A stretch of DNA of 64,000 nt from an uncultured Caulobacterales bacterium (GTDB taxonomy: Bacteria > Pseudomonadota > Alphaproteobacteria > Caulobacterales > Maricaulaceae), in NCBI GenBank assembly GCA_938009235.1, contig CALLIK010000007.1, positions 372,001-436,000 on the forward strand, given 5' to 3'. The stretch's first letter is position 1. Every line of letters starts with the position of its first letter. A program made the position numbers and the translations under genes. The notes under the pieces were generated by a model. That model was not told the origin of the DNA. It searched no databases and saw nothing but the letters and a program-made list of their open reading frames with translations. This document shows, one piece after another, positions 8,429-17,076 of the stretch.

Positions 8429-9910
8429 ATGGCTAAAAAGAACAAACCCTTCCGTCCCAAAGCTCGCCGCCCGCGCGGATTTGAGGATCGCTCCGCTGAC
8501 ACCTTGCGCGCTGAAGCGCGGCTGATTGAGGCCGCTTTTTCCGTCTATGATATTCATGGCTTCGAGCCATTGCAGACGCCCGCTTTTGAATTCGCGGATG
8601 CGCTGGGAAAATTCCTGCCAGATGATGACCGTCCGAATACAGGCGTGTTCGCGTTGCAGGATGATGACGAGCAATGGATGAGCTTGCGCTATGACCTCAC
8701 CGCGCCGCTCGCGCGTTTTGTGGCTGAAAATTATGATGCGCTCGCGAAGCCTTATCGCCGCTACCAAGCGGGAAGTGTGTTTAGGAATGAAAAACCGGGA
8801 CCGGGACGTTTCCGCGAATTCACACAATGCGACGCTGACAGTGTTGGCGCAGCAGGCGCCGCCGCCGATGCTGAAATGATCATGCTGGCCGCCGACGTTA
8901 TGCGCGCCGCAGGCCTGAAAGATGGGCAATATGCGATACGCGTAAATAACCGTAAACTCCTCGACGGGATTCTAGAATCCTCTGGCGTTCCGAATACGGC
9001 AGACGGCGCAGAACAACGCCTGCAAGTCCTCCGCGCGATTGATAAACTTGACCGCCTCGGCGCAGCAGGCGTTGAAGCCCTGCTCGGTGAAGGCCGCGAA
9101 GATGAGAGCGGCGATTATACAGATGGTGCGAAATTAAACGCGGCGGGCATCAAAGCCGTCCTCGGTTTCACCACGGCGTCTACGGATAGTCGTGCAGATA
9201 CTATCCGCACCCTCGAAGGGTTAATGGGAACCTCGGAACGTGGCTTGGACGGCGTTAAAGAACTCGTTCAGATCGACACGATTTTAAATGCGGTTGGATT
9301 TGGCAATGACCGCGTCAGCTACGACACCTCAATCGTCCGCGGCTTGGGCTATTACACAGGCCCTGTTTTCGAAGCCGAGCTTCTGACTGAAATTAAAGAC
9401 CGCAAAGGCCGTCCTGTTCGTATCGGATCTGTTGGTGGCGGCGGACGTTATGATGATCTCGTCTCGCGCTTCCGAGGCCAAGCGGTTCCTGCCACAGGGT
9501 TTAGTTTTGGCGTGTCGCGTTTCTTGACGGCGCTGGCGCGGATGGACGCGTTGGATTCTTCCGTGAAACCTCCCGTCATTATTTGCGCCTTTGATAAAGG
9601 CCTGATGGGCGAATATTTCAAACTTGCAGGCGAGCTTCATAAAGAAGGCATTCGCGCCGAAGTCTTTGTCGGCTCGGGCAATGTCACAAAGCAGATGAAA
9701 TATGCCGACCGCCGTAACGCGCAAGTCGCGGTGTTGATGGGCAGCGACGAAATGGACGCAGGCCAAGTCACGCTCAAGGACCTATACGAAGGCGCAAAAG
9801 CTGCCGCCGCGATTGAATCGAATGAAGAATGGAAGTCCTCTCGTCCCGCACAAGAAACCGTCGCGCGCGCAAATTGGGTCGCAGCGGTTAAGGCGATGTT
9901 GGCGGGTTAG
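8429..9910 (+). CDS. hisS: Histidyl-tRNA synthetase
   Basis: Class II aminoacyl-tRNA synthetase charging tRNA-His. Motif 2 appears in YRRYQAGSVFRNEKPGPGRF with FREFTQCDADSVG after it, and the HisA-type block reads SIVRGLGYYTGPVFEAEL. A C-terminal anticodon-binding domain (GSGNVTKQMKYADRRNAQVA onward) separates it from HisZ. The motif-2 region resembles the distinct alphaproteobacterial HisRS type rather than the E. coli type. The 493-residue length is normal for that group. Its leader holds a long stem-loop and a palindrome touching the ATG. Its stop overlaps the end of a convergent lipoprotein gene by 4 bp. Confidence 0.95.
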   Translation: MAKKNKPFRPKARRPRGFEDRSADTLRAEARLIEAAFSVYDIHGFEPLQTPAFEFADALGKFLPDDDRPNTGVFALQDDDEQWMSLRYDLTAPLARFVAENYDALAKPYRRYQAGSVFRNEKPGPGRFREFTQCDADSVGAAGAAADAEMIMLAADVMRAAGLKDGQYAIRVNNRKLLDGILESSGVPNTADGAEQRLQVLRAIDKLDRLGAAGVEALLGEGREDESGDYTDGAKLNAAGIKAVLGFTTASTDSRADTIRTLEGLMGTSERGLDGVKELVQIDTILNAVGFGNDRVSYDTSIVRGLGYYTGPVFEAELLTEIKDRKGRPVRIGSVGGGGRYDDLVSRFRGQAVPATGFSFGVSRFLTALARMDALDSSVKPPVIICAFDKGLMGEYFKLAGELHKEGIRAEVFVGSGNVTKQMKYADRRNAQVAVLMGSDEMDAGQVTLKDLYEGAKAAAAIESNEEWKSSRPAQETVARANWVAAVKAMLAG

Positions 9911-10413
9911 TCTTTGGAGATGAAAATTTGGTCCTCTGGAGGCAATCGCCAGTATGGGGTTTTATCGATTATTTTATCGAAGCCCATTCTGTCGAAATGT
10001 ATAAGGAGACTCATGGCCGAAATCGTATTCTCACTTGAGGCGTGACAGGGGTGTTGTAGAGCGTTTTTGTTCCTAAGGGATTTTAAACCCCTCTTCTTTT
10101 CAAAGCTGATCATAATACGCGAAGAGCAAGAATAATTGTCGTCCAAGTCGTTAGCAGATAAAAAATATCGATCTAATTCGTTAATTTCATTTGTAGTAAG
10201 TTCGACATTGTAGTTCCCAAAAATTGCTTTGTTGTTTTCGAATTCAACCACGCCTTCAGTGCAACCCCGATGACAAGCGCTTAGCTTCATCACTAAAGTT
10301 TCATTCGACTTCAATGTGGCTATTGATGGCGTATAGGTCTCGTCACTTTGAGCGGCGCAGCCGATGAGAATGAGCGCAAACAAGCCAATGGTAGATTTTA
10401 AACATATACGCAT
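9907..10413 (-). CDS. Small putative lipoprotein, function unknown
   Basis: A 168-residue product with a type II signal: basic start, hydrophobic stretch and lipobox LIGC with the modified cysteine near residue 19. The mature part is polar, contains four further cysteines (ACHRGC, SCS, HPC) that could form disulfides, and matches no family I recognise. Base composition is more AT-rich than hisS, with which it converges and overlaps by 4 bp. It diverges from the decarboxylase gene across about 110 bp, which should hold promoters for both. Confidence 0.65.
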   Translation of the reverse strand: MRICLKSTIGLFALILIGCAAQSDETYTPSIATLKSNETLVMKLSACHRGCTEGVVEFENNKAIFGNYNVELTTNEINELDRYFLSANDLDDNYSCSSRIMISFEKKRGLKSLRNKNALQHPCHASSENTISAMSLLIHFDRMGFDKIIDKTPYWRLPPEDQIFISKD

Positions 10414-10523
10414 TGGTTCTTCTACTCAGACTTACGCGCGTTAGGCAAGTAACCGTATAAATATGCTCTCGGTCTGTTAGATTAGGCTAAAGCACATATC
10501 CGCAAAACTAGGACGCCCCAAAT

Positions 10524-11909
10524 ATGGAACAGAGTTTAGAGATTTTTGATCGCTTGGTGCGTGAGCTGCTTGCTGACGAAGCTCAAAACCCTGTGGCCGA
10601 ATATATTCCGTCCGCAAACCTATACGCGCGTCTTGATCTCAAATTACAAAAAGACGGGATCAGCGCAGCTGAACTTGAGGCGTCTCTGAAGGACCTCATC
10701 TTTACGACGCCGAGAACAGCAACCAATGGGTTTTTCAACCAGCTCTTTGGTGGGCGGCAGGATAAAGCGATCCTCGGGGATTTGCTGTCTGTTATTCTCA
10801 ATAATAGCATGGCCACATATAAAGCTGCCGGGCCACAGATTGGCGTAGAGAAGGTCCTCTTGCGCGAAGTTTGCGATATGATTGGTTGGGATGAAAAATC
10901 AGGTGGCACTTTGGCTCCCGGGGGGTCGATGACAAATTTCATGGGCATGCTCATGGCGCGCGACGCTTATAATGAAACAACACGGCACGCTGGCGTCCAT
11001 CAAAAAATGACAGTCTATACCTCCATTGAGAGCCATTATAGCACACCTAAAAACGCGGCCTTTGCGGGTATAGGCAGGGACAATGTCAGGCACATTTCGA
11101 CCGACGCATATGGGCGCATGGATATGGCAGTTTTGCGTCAAACGATTGAGGCTGACCTTGAAAAAGGCCTTCACCCGGTTCTGATTAATTGCACAGCTGG
11201 GACCACCGTTTTGGCGGCCTTCGATGATCTTCGCACCGCGAGCGAAATTGCAAAAGAATTTAACATCTGGCTCCATGTCGATGGGGCTTATTGCGGCTCA
11301 GTCCTGTTCAGTGATAAATATAAGCACCAAATTGACGGCGTTGAGAATGTCGATTCCTTTACACTGAATGCCCATAAAATGATGGGCACGCCGCTGAGCT
11401 GTTCTTTGATTGTCGTGAAAGACAAAACGCATCTGAAGAATTCATTTTCGAATGATGCGAGTTACCTTTACCAAACCGACCACGACGAATTTAATCCCGG
11501 GAAGACATCGCTGCAATGTGGCCGTAGAAATGATGCGCTCAAGTTTTGGGTGCTTTGGAAAAGTGTGGGTACGTCGGGGTTAGAGCGTATCGTTGACAAG
11601 CAATTTGCTCTAGCCGATGTGGCCCGCGACTATGTTCGAAATCATCCCGATTATACAGATTACAGCATCGATGATTCCGTCGCGATCTGTTTTAATTATA
11701 AAGGCATCCCTGCCGAAGACATTTGCACCTTACTCTATGAGCATTCTGAATTACTCGTAGGGTATGGGTCATTTAGAGAGGACACATTTATCCGCTTAGT
11801 TACGATTAATGCGACAAATGAAAAAGCCGACATTCTGAAGTTCTTTGAAACGCTCGAGTCATTTGTAGCTGAGCATGAGGACGTATTTAGCAAGCTACTA
11901 CTAGCGTAG
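10524..11909 (+). CDS. PLP-dependent group II decarboxylase, GAD/CSAD type
   Basis: A 461-residue fold-type I pyridoxal-phosphate decarboxylase. The Schiff-base lysine is Lys285 in LNAHKMMGTPL, the cofactor aspartate Asp253 in LHVDGAYCG, and the phosphate-binding loop is PGGSMTN near 133-139. FFNQLFGG and LQCGRRNDALKFWVLWK resemble animal-type glutamate and cysteine-sulfinate decarboxylases more than the bacterial GadA/B type. Substrates in this branch are glutamate, aspartate or cysteine sulfinate, and the sequence alone does not settle which. A beta-alanine role (PanP-like) is one possibility. It stands alone as a transcription unit. Confidence 0.8.
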   Translation: MEQSLEIFDRLVRELLADEAQNPVAEYIPSANLYARLDLKLQKDGISAAELEASLKDLIFTTPRTATNGFFNQLFGGRQDKAILGDLLSVILNNSMATYKAAGPQIGVEKVLLREVCDMIGWDEKSGGTLAPGGSMTNFMGMLMARDAYNETTRHAGVHQKMTVYTSIESHYSTPKNAAFAGIGRDNVRHISTDAYGRMDMAVLRQTIEADLEKGLHPVLINCTAGTTVLAAFDDLRTASEIAKEFNIWLHVDGAYCGSVLFSDKYKHQIDGVENVDSFTLNAHKMMGTPLSCSLIVVKDKTHLKNSFSNDASYLYQTDHDEFNPGKTSLQCGRRNDALKFWVLWKSVGTSGLERIVDKQFALADVARDYVRNHPDYTDYSIDDSVAICFNYKGIPAEDICTLLYEHSELLVGYGSFREDTFIRLVTINATNEKADILKFFETLESFVAEHEDVFSKLLLA

Positions 11910-12051
11910 AACGCCATCTTTGAGTGGCTGAAAGGCAGCTACATCTCACATTGAACCTTGCATTCTTTTACGCGTCGATTAGGCGAATATCGAGCCAGAG
12001 ATGGCCACGATATTCACCTAACTATATTGATGTTTAGAAGAGAGATTTCAC

Positions 12052-12585
12052 ATGTCTATAACCCCAAAAAATGTCCCTAACGTGATTTTGAAAACACGCG
12101 TTCGCGATGAGTCCATCGGTGGTGATAATCCGTTTGATTGGAAAGATTTGTCTACGGCTGAATATTTTAAAGACCGTACAGTTGTTGTCTTTTCCCTACC
12201 TGGCGCATTCACACCGACCTGTTCGTCTTCGCATCTTCCGCGTTACGACGCACTACATGCAGAGTTCCAAGCGCAAGGCGTTGATGAAATTGCCTGTGTG
12301 TCCGTGAACGATGCGTTCGTGATGTACAAATGGGGCCTCGATCAAGACAATAAGAACGTCACATTGCTACCTGACGGATCTGGCGCATTCACAAAAGGTA
12401 TGGGCATGTTGGTCAAGAAAGATAACCTTGGCTTCGGCGAACGTTCTTGGCGTTACTCGATGCTCGTCAAAAATGGCGAAATCGTAAAAGTCTTTTCTGA
12501 AGCAGGATTTGTTGACGATTGCCCAACAGACCCATTTGAAGTGTCTGATGCAGATACAATGTTGAATTACCTAAAAGCTGCTTAA
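12052..12585 (+). CDS. Peroxiredoxin, Prx5 type
   Basis: Thiol peroxidase reducing hydrogen and alkyl peroxides in the cytoplasm. [14 protein letters not shown] contains the peroxidatic Cys57 with the conserved Pro/Thr around it; [13 protein letters not shown] and the [16 protein letters not shown] region are typical of the Prx5/glutaredoxin-linked group. A possible second cysteine is in [14 protein letters not shown] near the C-terminus, as in glutathione-dependent forms. The 177-residue length is slightly longer than usual. A clear terminator follows, so transcription probably ends here. Confidence 0.9.
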   Translation: MSITPKNVPNVILKTRVRDESIGGDNPFDWKDLSTAEYFKDRTVVVFSLPGAFTPTCSSSHLPRYDALHAEFQAQGVDEIACVSVNDAFVMYKWGLDQDNKNVTLLPDGSGAFTKGMGMLVKKDNLGFGERSWRYSMLVKNGEIVKVFSEAGFVDDCPTDPFEVSDADTMLNYLKAA

Positions 12586-12614
12586 AGCCTGCTTTTATAA
12601 GCTTGAAATGAGAA

Positions 12615-12648
12615 GACCCGCGCCGGTGAACCGAACGCGGGTCTTTTT
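12615..12648 (+). terminator. Rho-independent terminator after peroxiredoxin gene
   Basis: An 8-bp perfect GC-rich stem (GACCCGCG with CGCGGGTC), a 13-base loop, then TTTTT. Confidence 0.85.
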
Positions 12649-12984
12649 GTGGGCCGTCGGATGACTGACGATACTGGGGTTGGGGAGGTAATCACCACTA
12701 CCAACGGACCATAAGAAAGAGTTTTGCCAGACCCAACCTGTCAGGACCTTGTCTAAAGCATGAAAAAACAGCCATGTTTGGAGATAAAAAAAGGGCCACA
12801 TGGAACAAACAATCAAGGGGGAGATCAGTTTGTCGCATGAGGCCCAAGTCAAAAGGGATACACAAGGTATGTCTAAGTCTATGCCACCACCCGTGTAACA
12901 GGGAGGTGACGAAGATATGAAATAGTCGTTACATTTGATCGCGCTTTTACTTGACCAAGACGCCAGACAGACACAGATGGGTGC
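12649..12984. other. Intergenic region with possible alternative hairpins
   Basis: No convincing gene. GGTTGGG at 12678-12684 can pair either with CCAAC at 12701-12705 (with an inner GGT/ACC hairpin) or with CCCAACC at 12732-12738; the two are mutually exclusive, which looks attenuator-like. Further on, a strong GGAGGT at 12902-12907 precedes ATG AAA TAG at 12917-12925. Either could be chance. Confidence 0.3.
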
Positions 12985-13671
12985 ATGGCCAATCTTGATA
13001 TCAAACTTATACCCGTCACACCGTTTCAGCAGAACTGTTCGCTTCTATATGATGTCGAGACAAAAGAAGGCGTGTTGATTGATCCGGGCGGAGAGGCGAC
13101 GCGCCTCAAAGAGATCCTAGACGAAATGGGCATTACCTTAACGCAGATGTGGCTCACGCATGGTCATCTCGATCATGCGGGCGGCGCAGATGAATTACGC
13201 GAAGCCCTCGGCGTTAAAGTTATTGGACCGCATAAGGATGATCAGTTCTGGATGGATGACATCGGCGCCCATTGGTCCAAATACGGCCACCCCGGAATGG
13301 GCCGTTCGGTTGTCCCTGATCGCTATCTGGAAGACGGCGACGTATTAGAATTTTCAGGCGTAAAATTTGATGTCCTACACACGCCTGGTCACACTCCGGG
13401 TCACGTCGTGATTGCCAATCAAGATATGAAGATTGCCTTTGTCGGTGATGTTATTTTCCGCGGGTCAATTGGCCGAACAGATTTCCCGAAAAGTAACCAC
13501 CAAGACCTCCTCAATTCGATAACAGGGAAACTTTGGCCTCTGGGTAATGATATGCGCTTTATTCCGGGTCACGGCGCGATGAGTACATTTGGGCAAGAGC
13601 GAAAAGACAATGCTTTTGTGGCGGATGATGTGATCGGCCAAACGGGTCAGAATACTTCAGGCCCAGGTTAG
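12985..13671 (+). CDS. MBL-fold hydrolase, glyoxalase II-like
   Basis: Metallo-beta-lactamase-fold hydrolase of 228 residues. Metal ligands are visible in order: THGHLDHAGG (HxHxDH), the HTPGHTPGH segment, FVGDVIFRGSIGRTDFP (bridging Asp), and FIPGHGAMSTFGQE (last His). The arrangement fits the short YcbL-type glyoxalase II group, which lacks the long C-terminal glutathione-binding domain, so the true thioester substrate is uncertain. It converges with the YdbH-like gene with 1 bp between stops. Confidence 0.87.
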   Translation: MANLDIKLIPVTPFQQNCSLLYDVETKEGVLIDPGGEATRLKEILDEMGITLTQMWLTHGHLDHAGGADELREALGVKVIGPHKDDQFWMDDIGAHWSKYGHPGMGRSVVPDRYLEDGDVLEFSGVKFDVLHTPGHTPGHVVIANQDMKIAFVGDVIFRGSIGRTDFPKSNHQDLLNSITGKLWPLGNDMRFIPGHGAMSTFGQERKDNAFVADDVIGQTGQNTSGPG

Positions 13672-13672
13672 A

Positions 13673-16600
13673 TCATTCTCCGACTTTGACACCTTCGGGG
13701 AGTTTGGCATTCTGGCGTAGAATTTCAGATTTGATCTGAGCGTTTGAATTAAAACTACGCGCAATGTTAAATAATTCGCCTGTGATATTAAAATCGAACC
13801 TAAACGGTTGCCCGCTCAGCACACGATCATTCGCCCCGTCAAAGCCCAGCCCTATTTGAATCTCTCCGTCGAGCGGTCCATTTACGGATGCGCTAAGCTC
13901 ACGGTAACTGAACTCACGAAGGGCGTCTCTGGCTAAGGAGGCATATTCACTCGCGCGGTTCTCACGGATAATGTTAATCGCGTCGTCTTGGCTAAAGACA
14001 GGTACGTCTGGTCCAGGGTCAATCCGTAGAACGCCGCCGTCAGGAACAGAAATTTTTCCACCTTCGACTAAGACTTCAACGCCGCGTATGACAATTGGAA
14101 AGACGCCTACGACAGTGCCAGTCGCTTCGACCTTGCGGTTGCCAACACCTTTTAGGAAATCTCCGAGTGAGACATCTTCAACGCGCATGGTGACGCGGTT
14201 TTCTTCTGCGGCATAAAGCCATGTAAATGGGTCGAGCGTGAAGGCCCCATTTCCAATTGGCCAACGGGCGACGTCTACGCCGACGCCTTCTGGTAAAAGT
14301 CTATATGTGACGATGCCGTCTTCTAGCACCAGTCCGGGGTTGAAGCTTTTCATCGTCAGGGTCTGCTTACCTTCGGTCGCTAGTGGCAAAAGAGACGTGA
14401 AGGTGAGGGTTGTGTTTAAGCCCTCGATAGGACCTGGAGCTGTACCAAGGTCTAAGTCGATTAAATCTAAGGTTCCGCTAGATTGCGTTAAAACACCTTC
14501 GGCATAAGCAATGTTAAATTGAGCCTTAGCTTCGCCTTCAACATTCGCAATCTTACCCTTTAGCGTGGGGAACAAAATTTGAGGCTGAAGGCCGCCTGCT
14601 TCAAATTTGATTGAGGGCACAGATACATCAGCATTGAGGGCTCCATTTGCATAAACATAATCAACGTTGGTTTCTGCATTATTGGCTTTGGCGATACGCA
14701 AATTAGCTTGCCCGACGAAACTGTCATCTGAGAACCTAACGCTACCTCCGATGGGTAAATTTGTGAGGCCTGCTGATTTGGCTGTGTCAGCTAAGGCGGT
14801 GCCGATCACTGTGACCGCGCCATTTGCGTGGGTCGCCGTATAATCATCTGGCGTACCGCTGACATTGATTTGCATATCCGTGACGCGCACGAGCGGCGTT
14901 TCTGCTGTGATGGCGGGGCTTACGAGAGTGAACTCAACGGGTTCACTCGGCATGGTGCGGGCCGTTAGCGTGCCTTGCGCGGCAGAAGCGGTGGCACCTT
15001 CCACGGGAAGTGTGTCACTTGCATATTTCATCTGCGTAAATGCGGCGGTCCAATTCTTTTCACCTAGCGGAAAAAGCTTACCCGTTAGACTTAGGGTTTC
15101 GGTATTCAGCTCAAGTCGTTGCGCTGGACGGTCAATCGTTGCGGGGTGCGTCAGGGTGAATTTGGCGTCTTGAAGGTCCGCTTGTAGCACTCCCTTTTTT
15201 AGATCTTTTTCAAAAAGAGACTGGGTTGGCGGTAATGTAAATTCTGCTGCTTCTATGACCCAAGATGTAGGCGTTTCTAATCGATCAAGTGTAATGCGTC
15301 CGCCGCGCTCAGGTGTAAAATCTATAACTTGCTGCCTTGTATGAAGCTGAACATCTAACAGACCTTTGAGCCTTACATTTTCTACATACCCCCCAGGTAA
15401 ATCTCCATCGAAATCCAAATTTGTATCTATTGATAATTTGCGCGGGCGGCGCCCGCCACGATATTTCATGTCTGCCGCCAAAGGACCCAAACGAATGGGG
15501 CGGCCTTCTGCACTTTGCGTGCGCCAATCTGATTGGGTGGTGAGCTTGGCTGCGAAGGATTTTACGCCGTCTAGTTTAATACCATTAGGCGACCCTGCGG
15601 TGAGTTGAATATCTGTTAGTTTGAGGCCAACGGGGGTGGTAAAGCCTGCATCTAAGCGCGCCTTAATATTTTGGTTCTCGTGGTCGAAGTTATAAAATTC
15701 TTCACCCTTGCGCGGCGTTAAAGTCAGCAGGTTTTTTGATGTTCTTAGAGTGATGGGCCCATACGGCGCGAGCGTGAAACCATCAGGGCCATAATTCATT
15801 TGCCCTGTTCCAGAGGCATCTGCTCCTATGAGAAAGTCACGAATGGTTCGGGTTAGTTCTGGTGAAAAATGCTCCGCTACAGGTACCGCACTCATGGCCT
15901 GTGAAAGGGCCAAGGTTTCAGCTAATACATTTGCCCGTTCAGTGCGTGTCGTTCGAGCGTTTATACTGGCAACGGCCCATTGTCCTTTAGCCTGTAATCC
16001 ACCTTGAGATAAAATATCTCCATCCCAATTTAAGTTTACGGAGTCTGCGGCAAAGAGCGCGCTCGCAATTTTTTGCCCTGCGATTGAGGTTTGCCCCGTA
16101 TAGGACTTGGACTTGAGGTTGGCTGTTCCTTTAAATTGTAAATGTGCATCCTCAATACGTATAGACGGATTAGACAATATGTCTGTTTGTAACTGCCCTT
16201 CTATTGTCACGTTTGAACCTTGCCGATTTAATTTTGTAATGCCTGCGCCTTGAGCATTGAGTCCTCGGTAGGATATGGCCGATGGTTCGAGTGTGATTTC
16301 AGCGTCAAAGCTATCAGACGTCGGGATGTTCGCATCGACATAAAGTGTCGTTTCACCCAAAGGCGATGTCAAAAACACCGTTATCTCCGAGAGGTTAATC
16401 CCGTCTTTTGGAAATTTAGAAGATGAGTCGTTCGGAGTATTATTATCATTGTCTAAAAGGTCGACCAGCCAATCTGCGTTAGGTTTCCAATCCTCACCCA
16501 GGGTCAGTCGAAGGACAGACCTACCCAGCTCTAGGTGTTCAATCTGCCCATTTCGTATATTTGGCCATATATATTGGGCTCGCAGTTCTTCAGTTCGTAA

Positions 16601-16897
16601 AATTTCTTCACCGTTTCTTTGGATACGAATGTTCCGAATGGTCGCATGCGTGCGACTTACAGAGAAGATATCAAGGTCTGCTTCGAACCCGGCTTCGGCG
16701 AAACTGTCTACCACGAGGTCTTCCATCAGGGCATAACGCTGAGTCCAAGCCCACATAGCGGCAGAACTTATGAGGATGAGAACACAGAGAAGAACCCAAA
16801 GACACCATGCCCACCATCGATAATACCACTTGCGACGACGTTGTGTTGTGGCGGTGGCAGGCCCTTGTGTCTTGGTTATTTTGTCGTCTGCAGAAAT
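13673..16897 (-). CDS. YdbH-like AsmA-superfamily protein with an inferred ATT start
   Basis: A very large (1074 residues with the start chosen here) beta-rich envelope protein. The C-terminal 250 residues resemble the YdbH family, AsmA-like proteins implicated in phospholipid transport between membranes. The first ATG (16756) would begin inside the only transmembrane helix and has no ribosome-binding site. Reading upstream in frame adds a basic segment and the Trp/Leu-rich helix; the sole strong Shine-Dalgarno sequence, GGAGG at 16905-16909, lies exactly 7 bases before an ATT codon (16895-16897). No ATG, GTG or TTG exists there before the upstream stop. An ATT start is therefore inferred. 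It is divergent from the M23 peptidase gene. Confidence 0.75.
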   Translation of the reverse strand: MSADDKITKTQGPATATTQRRRKWYYRWWAWCLWVLLCVLILISSAAMWAWTQRYALMEDLVVDSFAEAGFEADLDIFSVSRTHATIRNIRIQRNGEEILRTEELRAQYIWPNIRNGQIEHLELGRSVLRLTLGEDWKPNADWLVDLLDNDNNTPNDSSSKFPKDGINLSEITVFLTSPLGETTLYVDANIPTSDSFDAEITLEPSAISYRGLNAQGAGITKLNRQGSNVTIEGQLQTDILSNPSIRIEDAHLQFKGTANLKSKSYTGQTSIAGQKIASALFAADSVNLNWDGDILSQGGLQAKGQWAVASINARTTRTERANVLAETLALSQAMSAVPVAEHFSPELTRTIRDFLIGADASGTGQMNYGPDGFTLAPYGPITLRTSKNLLTLTPRKGEEFYNFDHENQNIKARLDAGFTTPVGLKLTDIQLTAGSPNGIKLDGVKSFAAKLTTQSDWRTQSAEGRPIRLGPLAADMKYRGGRRPRKLSIDTNLDFDGDLPGGYVENVRLKGLLDVQLHTRQQVIDFTPERGGRITLDRLETPTSWVIEAAEFTLPPTQSLFEKDLKKGVLQADLQDAKFTLTHPATIDRPAQRLELNTETLSLTGKLFPLGEKNWTAAFTQMKYASDTLPVEGATASAAQGTLTARTMPSEPVEFTLVSPAITAETPLVRVTDMQINVSGTPDDYTATHANGAVTVIGTALADTAKSAGLTNLPIGGSVRFSDDSFVGQANLRIAKANNAETNVDYVYANGALNADVSVPSIKFEAGGLQPQILFPTLKGKIANVEGEAKAQFNIAYAEGVLTQSSGTLDLIDLDLGTAPGPIEGLNTTLTFTSLLPLATEGKQTLTMKSFNPGLVLEDGIVTYRLLPEGVGVDVARWPIGNGAFTLDPFTWLYAAEENRVTMRVEDVSLGDFLKGVGNRKVEATGTVVGVFPIVIRGVEVLVEGGKISVPDGGVLRIDPGPDVPVFSQDDAINIIRENRASEYASLARDALREFSYRELSASVNGPLDGEIQIGLGFDGANDRVLSGQPFRFDFNITGELFNIARSFNSNAQIKSEILRQNAKLPEGVKVGE

Positions 16898-17076
16898 AGC
16901 CCGTCCTCCTTTTCTCTGCTTAGAGTAGGCTTTGCCTCAAGACTAATGAAACCAAGTCTTAAAGTTTGTTCAGTTTACAGCTGTATCAAGAATACGTTAA
17001 CCCTGATTTAGGAAGAGTAGGGCAATAGCTGTAACGAGATACTCTTCAATGATGCGCGCGCTCCAGGCTTGAAAAT

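Noticed and set aside
8354..8929. 191-codon minus-strand frame over the hisS start
   Set aside because: Antisense to conserved HisRS motifs; no start signals.
12595..12852. 85-codon minus-strand frame in the gap after peroxiredoxin
   Set aside because: Overlaps the terminator, no ribosome-binding site, unusual Trp/Phe-rich composition.
12649..12984. SRP RNA or tmRNA in the gap
   Set aside because: The GTCAGG stretch lacks the SRP GGAAGGAAGCAGCC consensus, and no tRNA-like end or tag frame is present.
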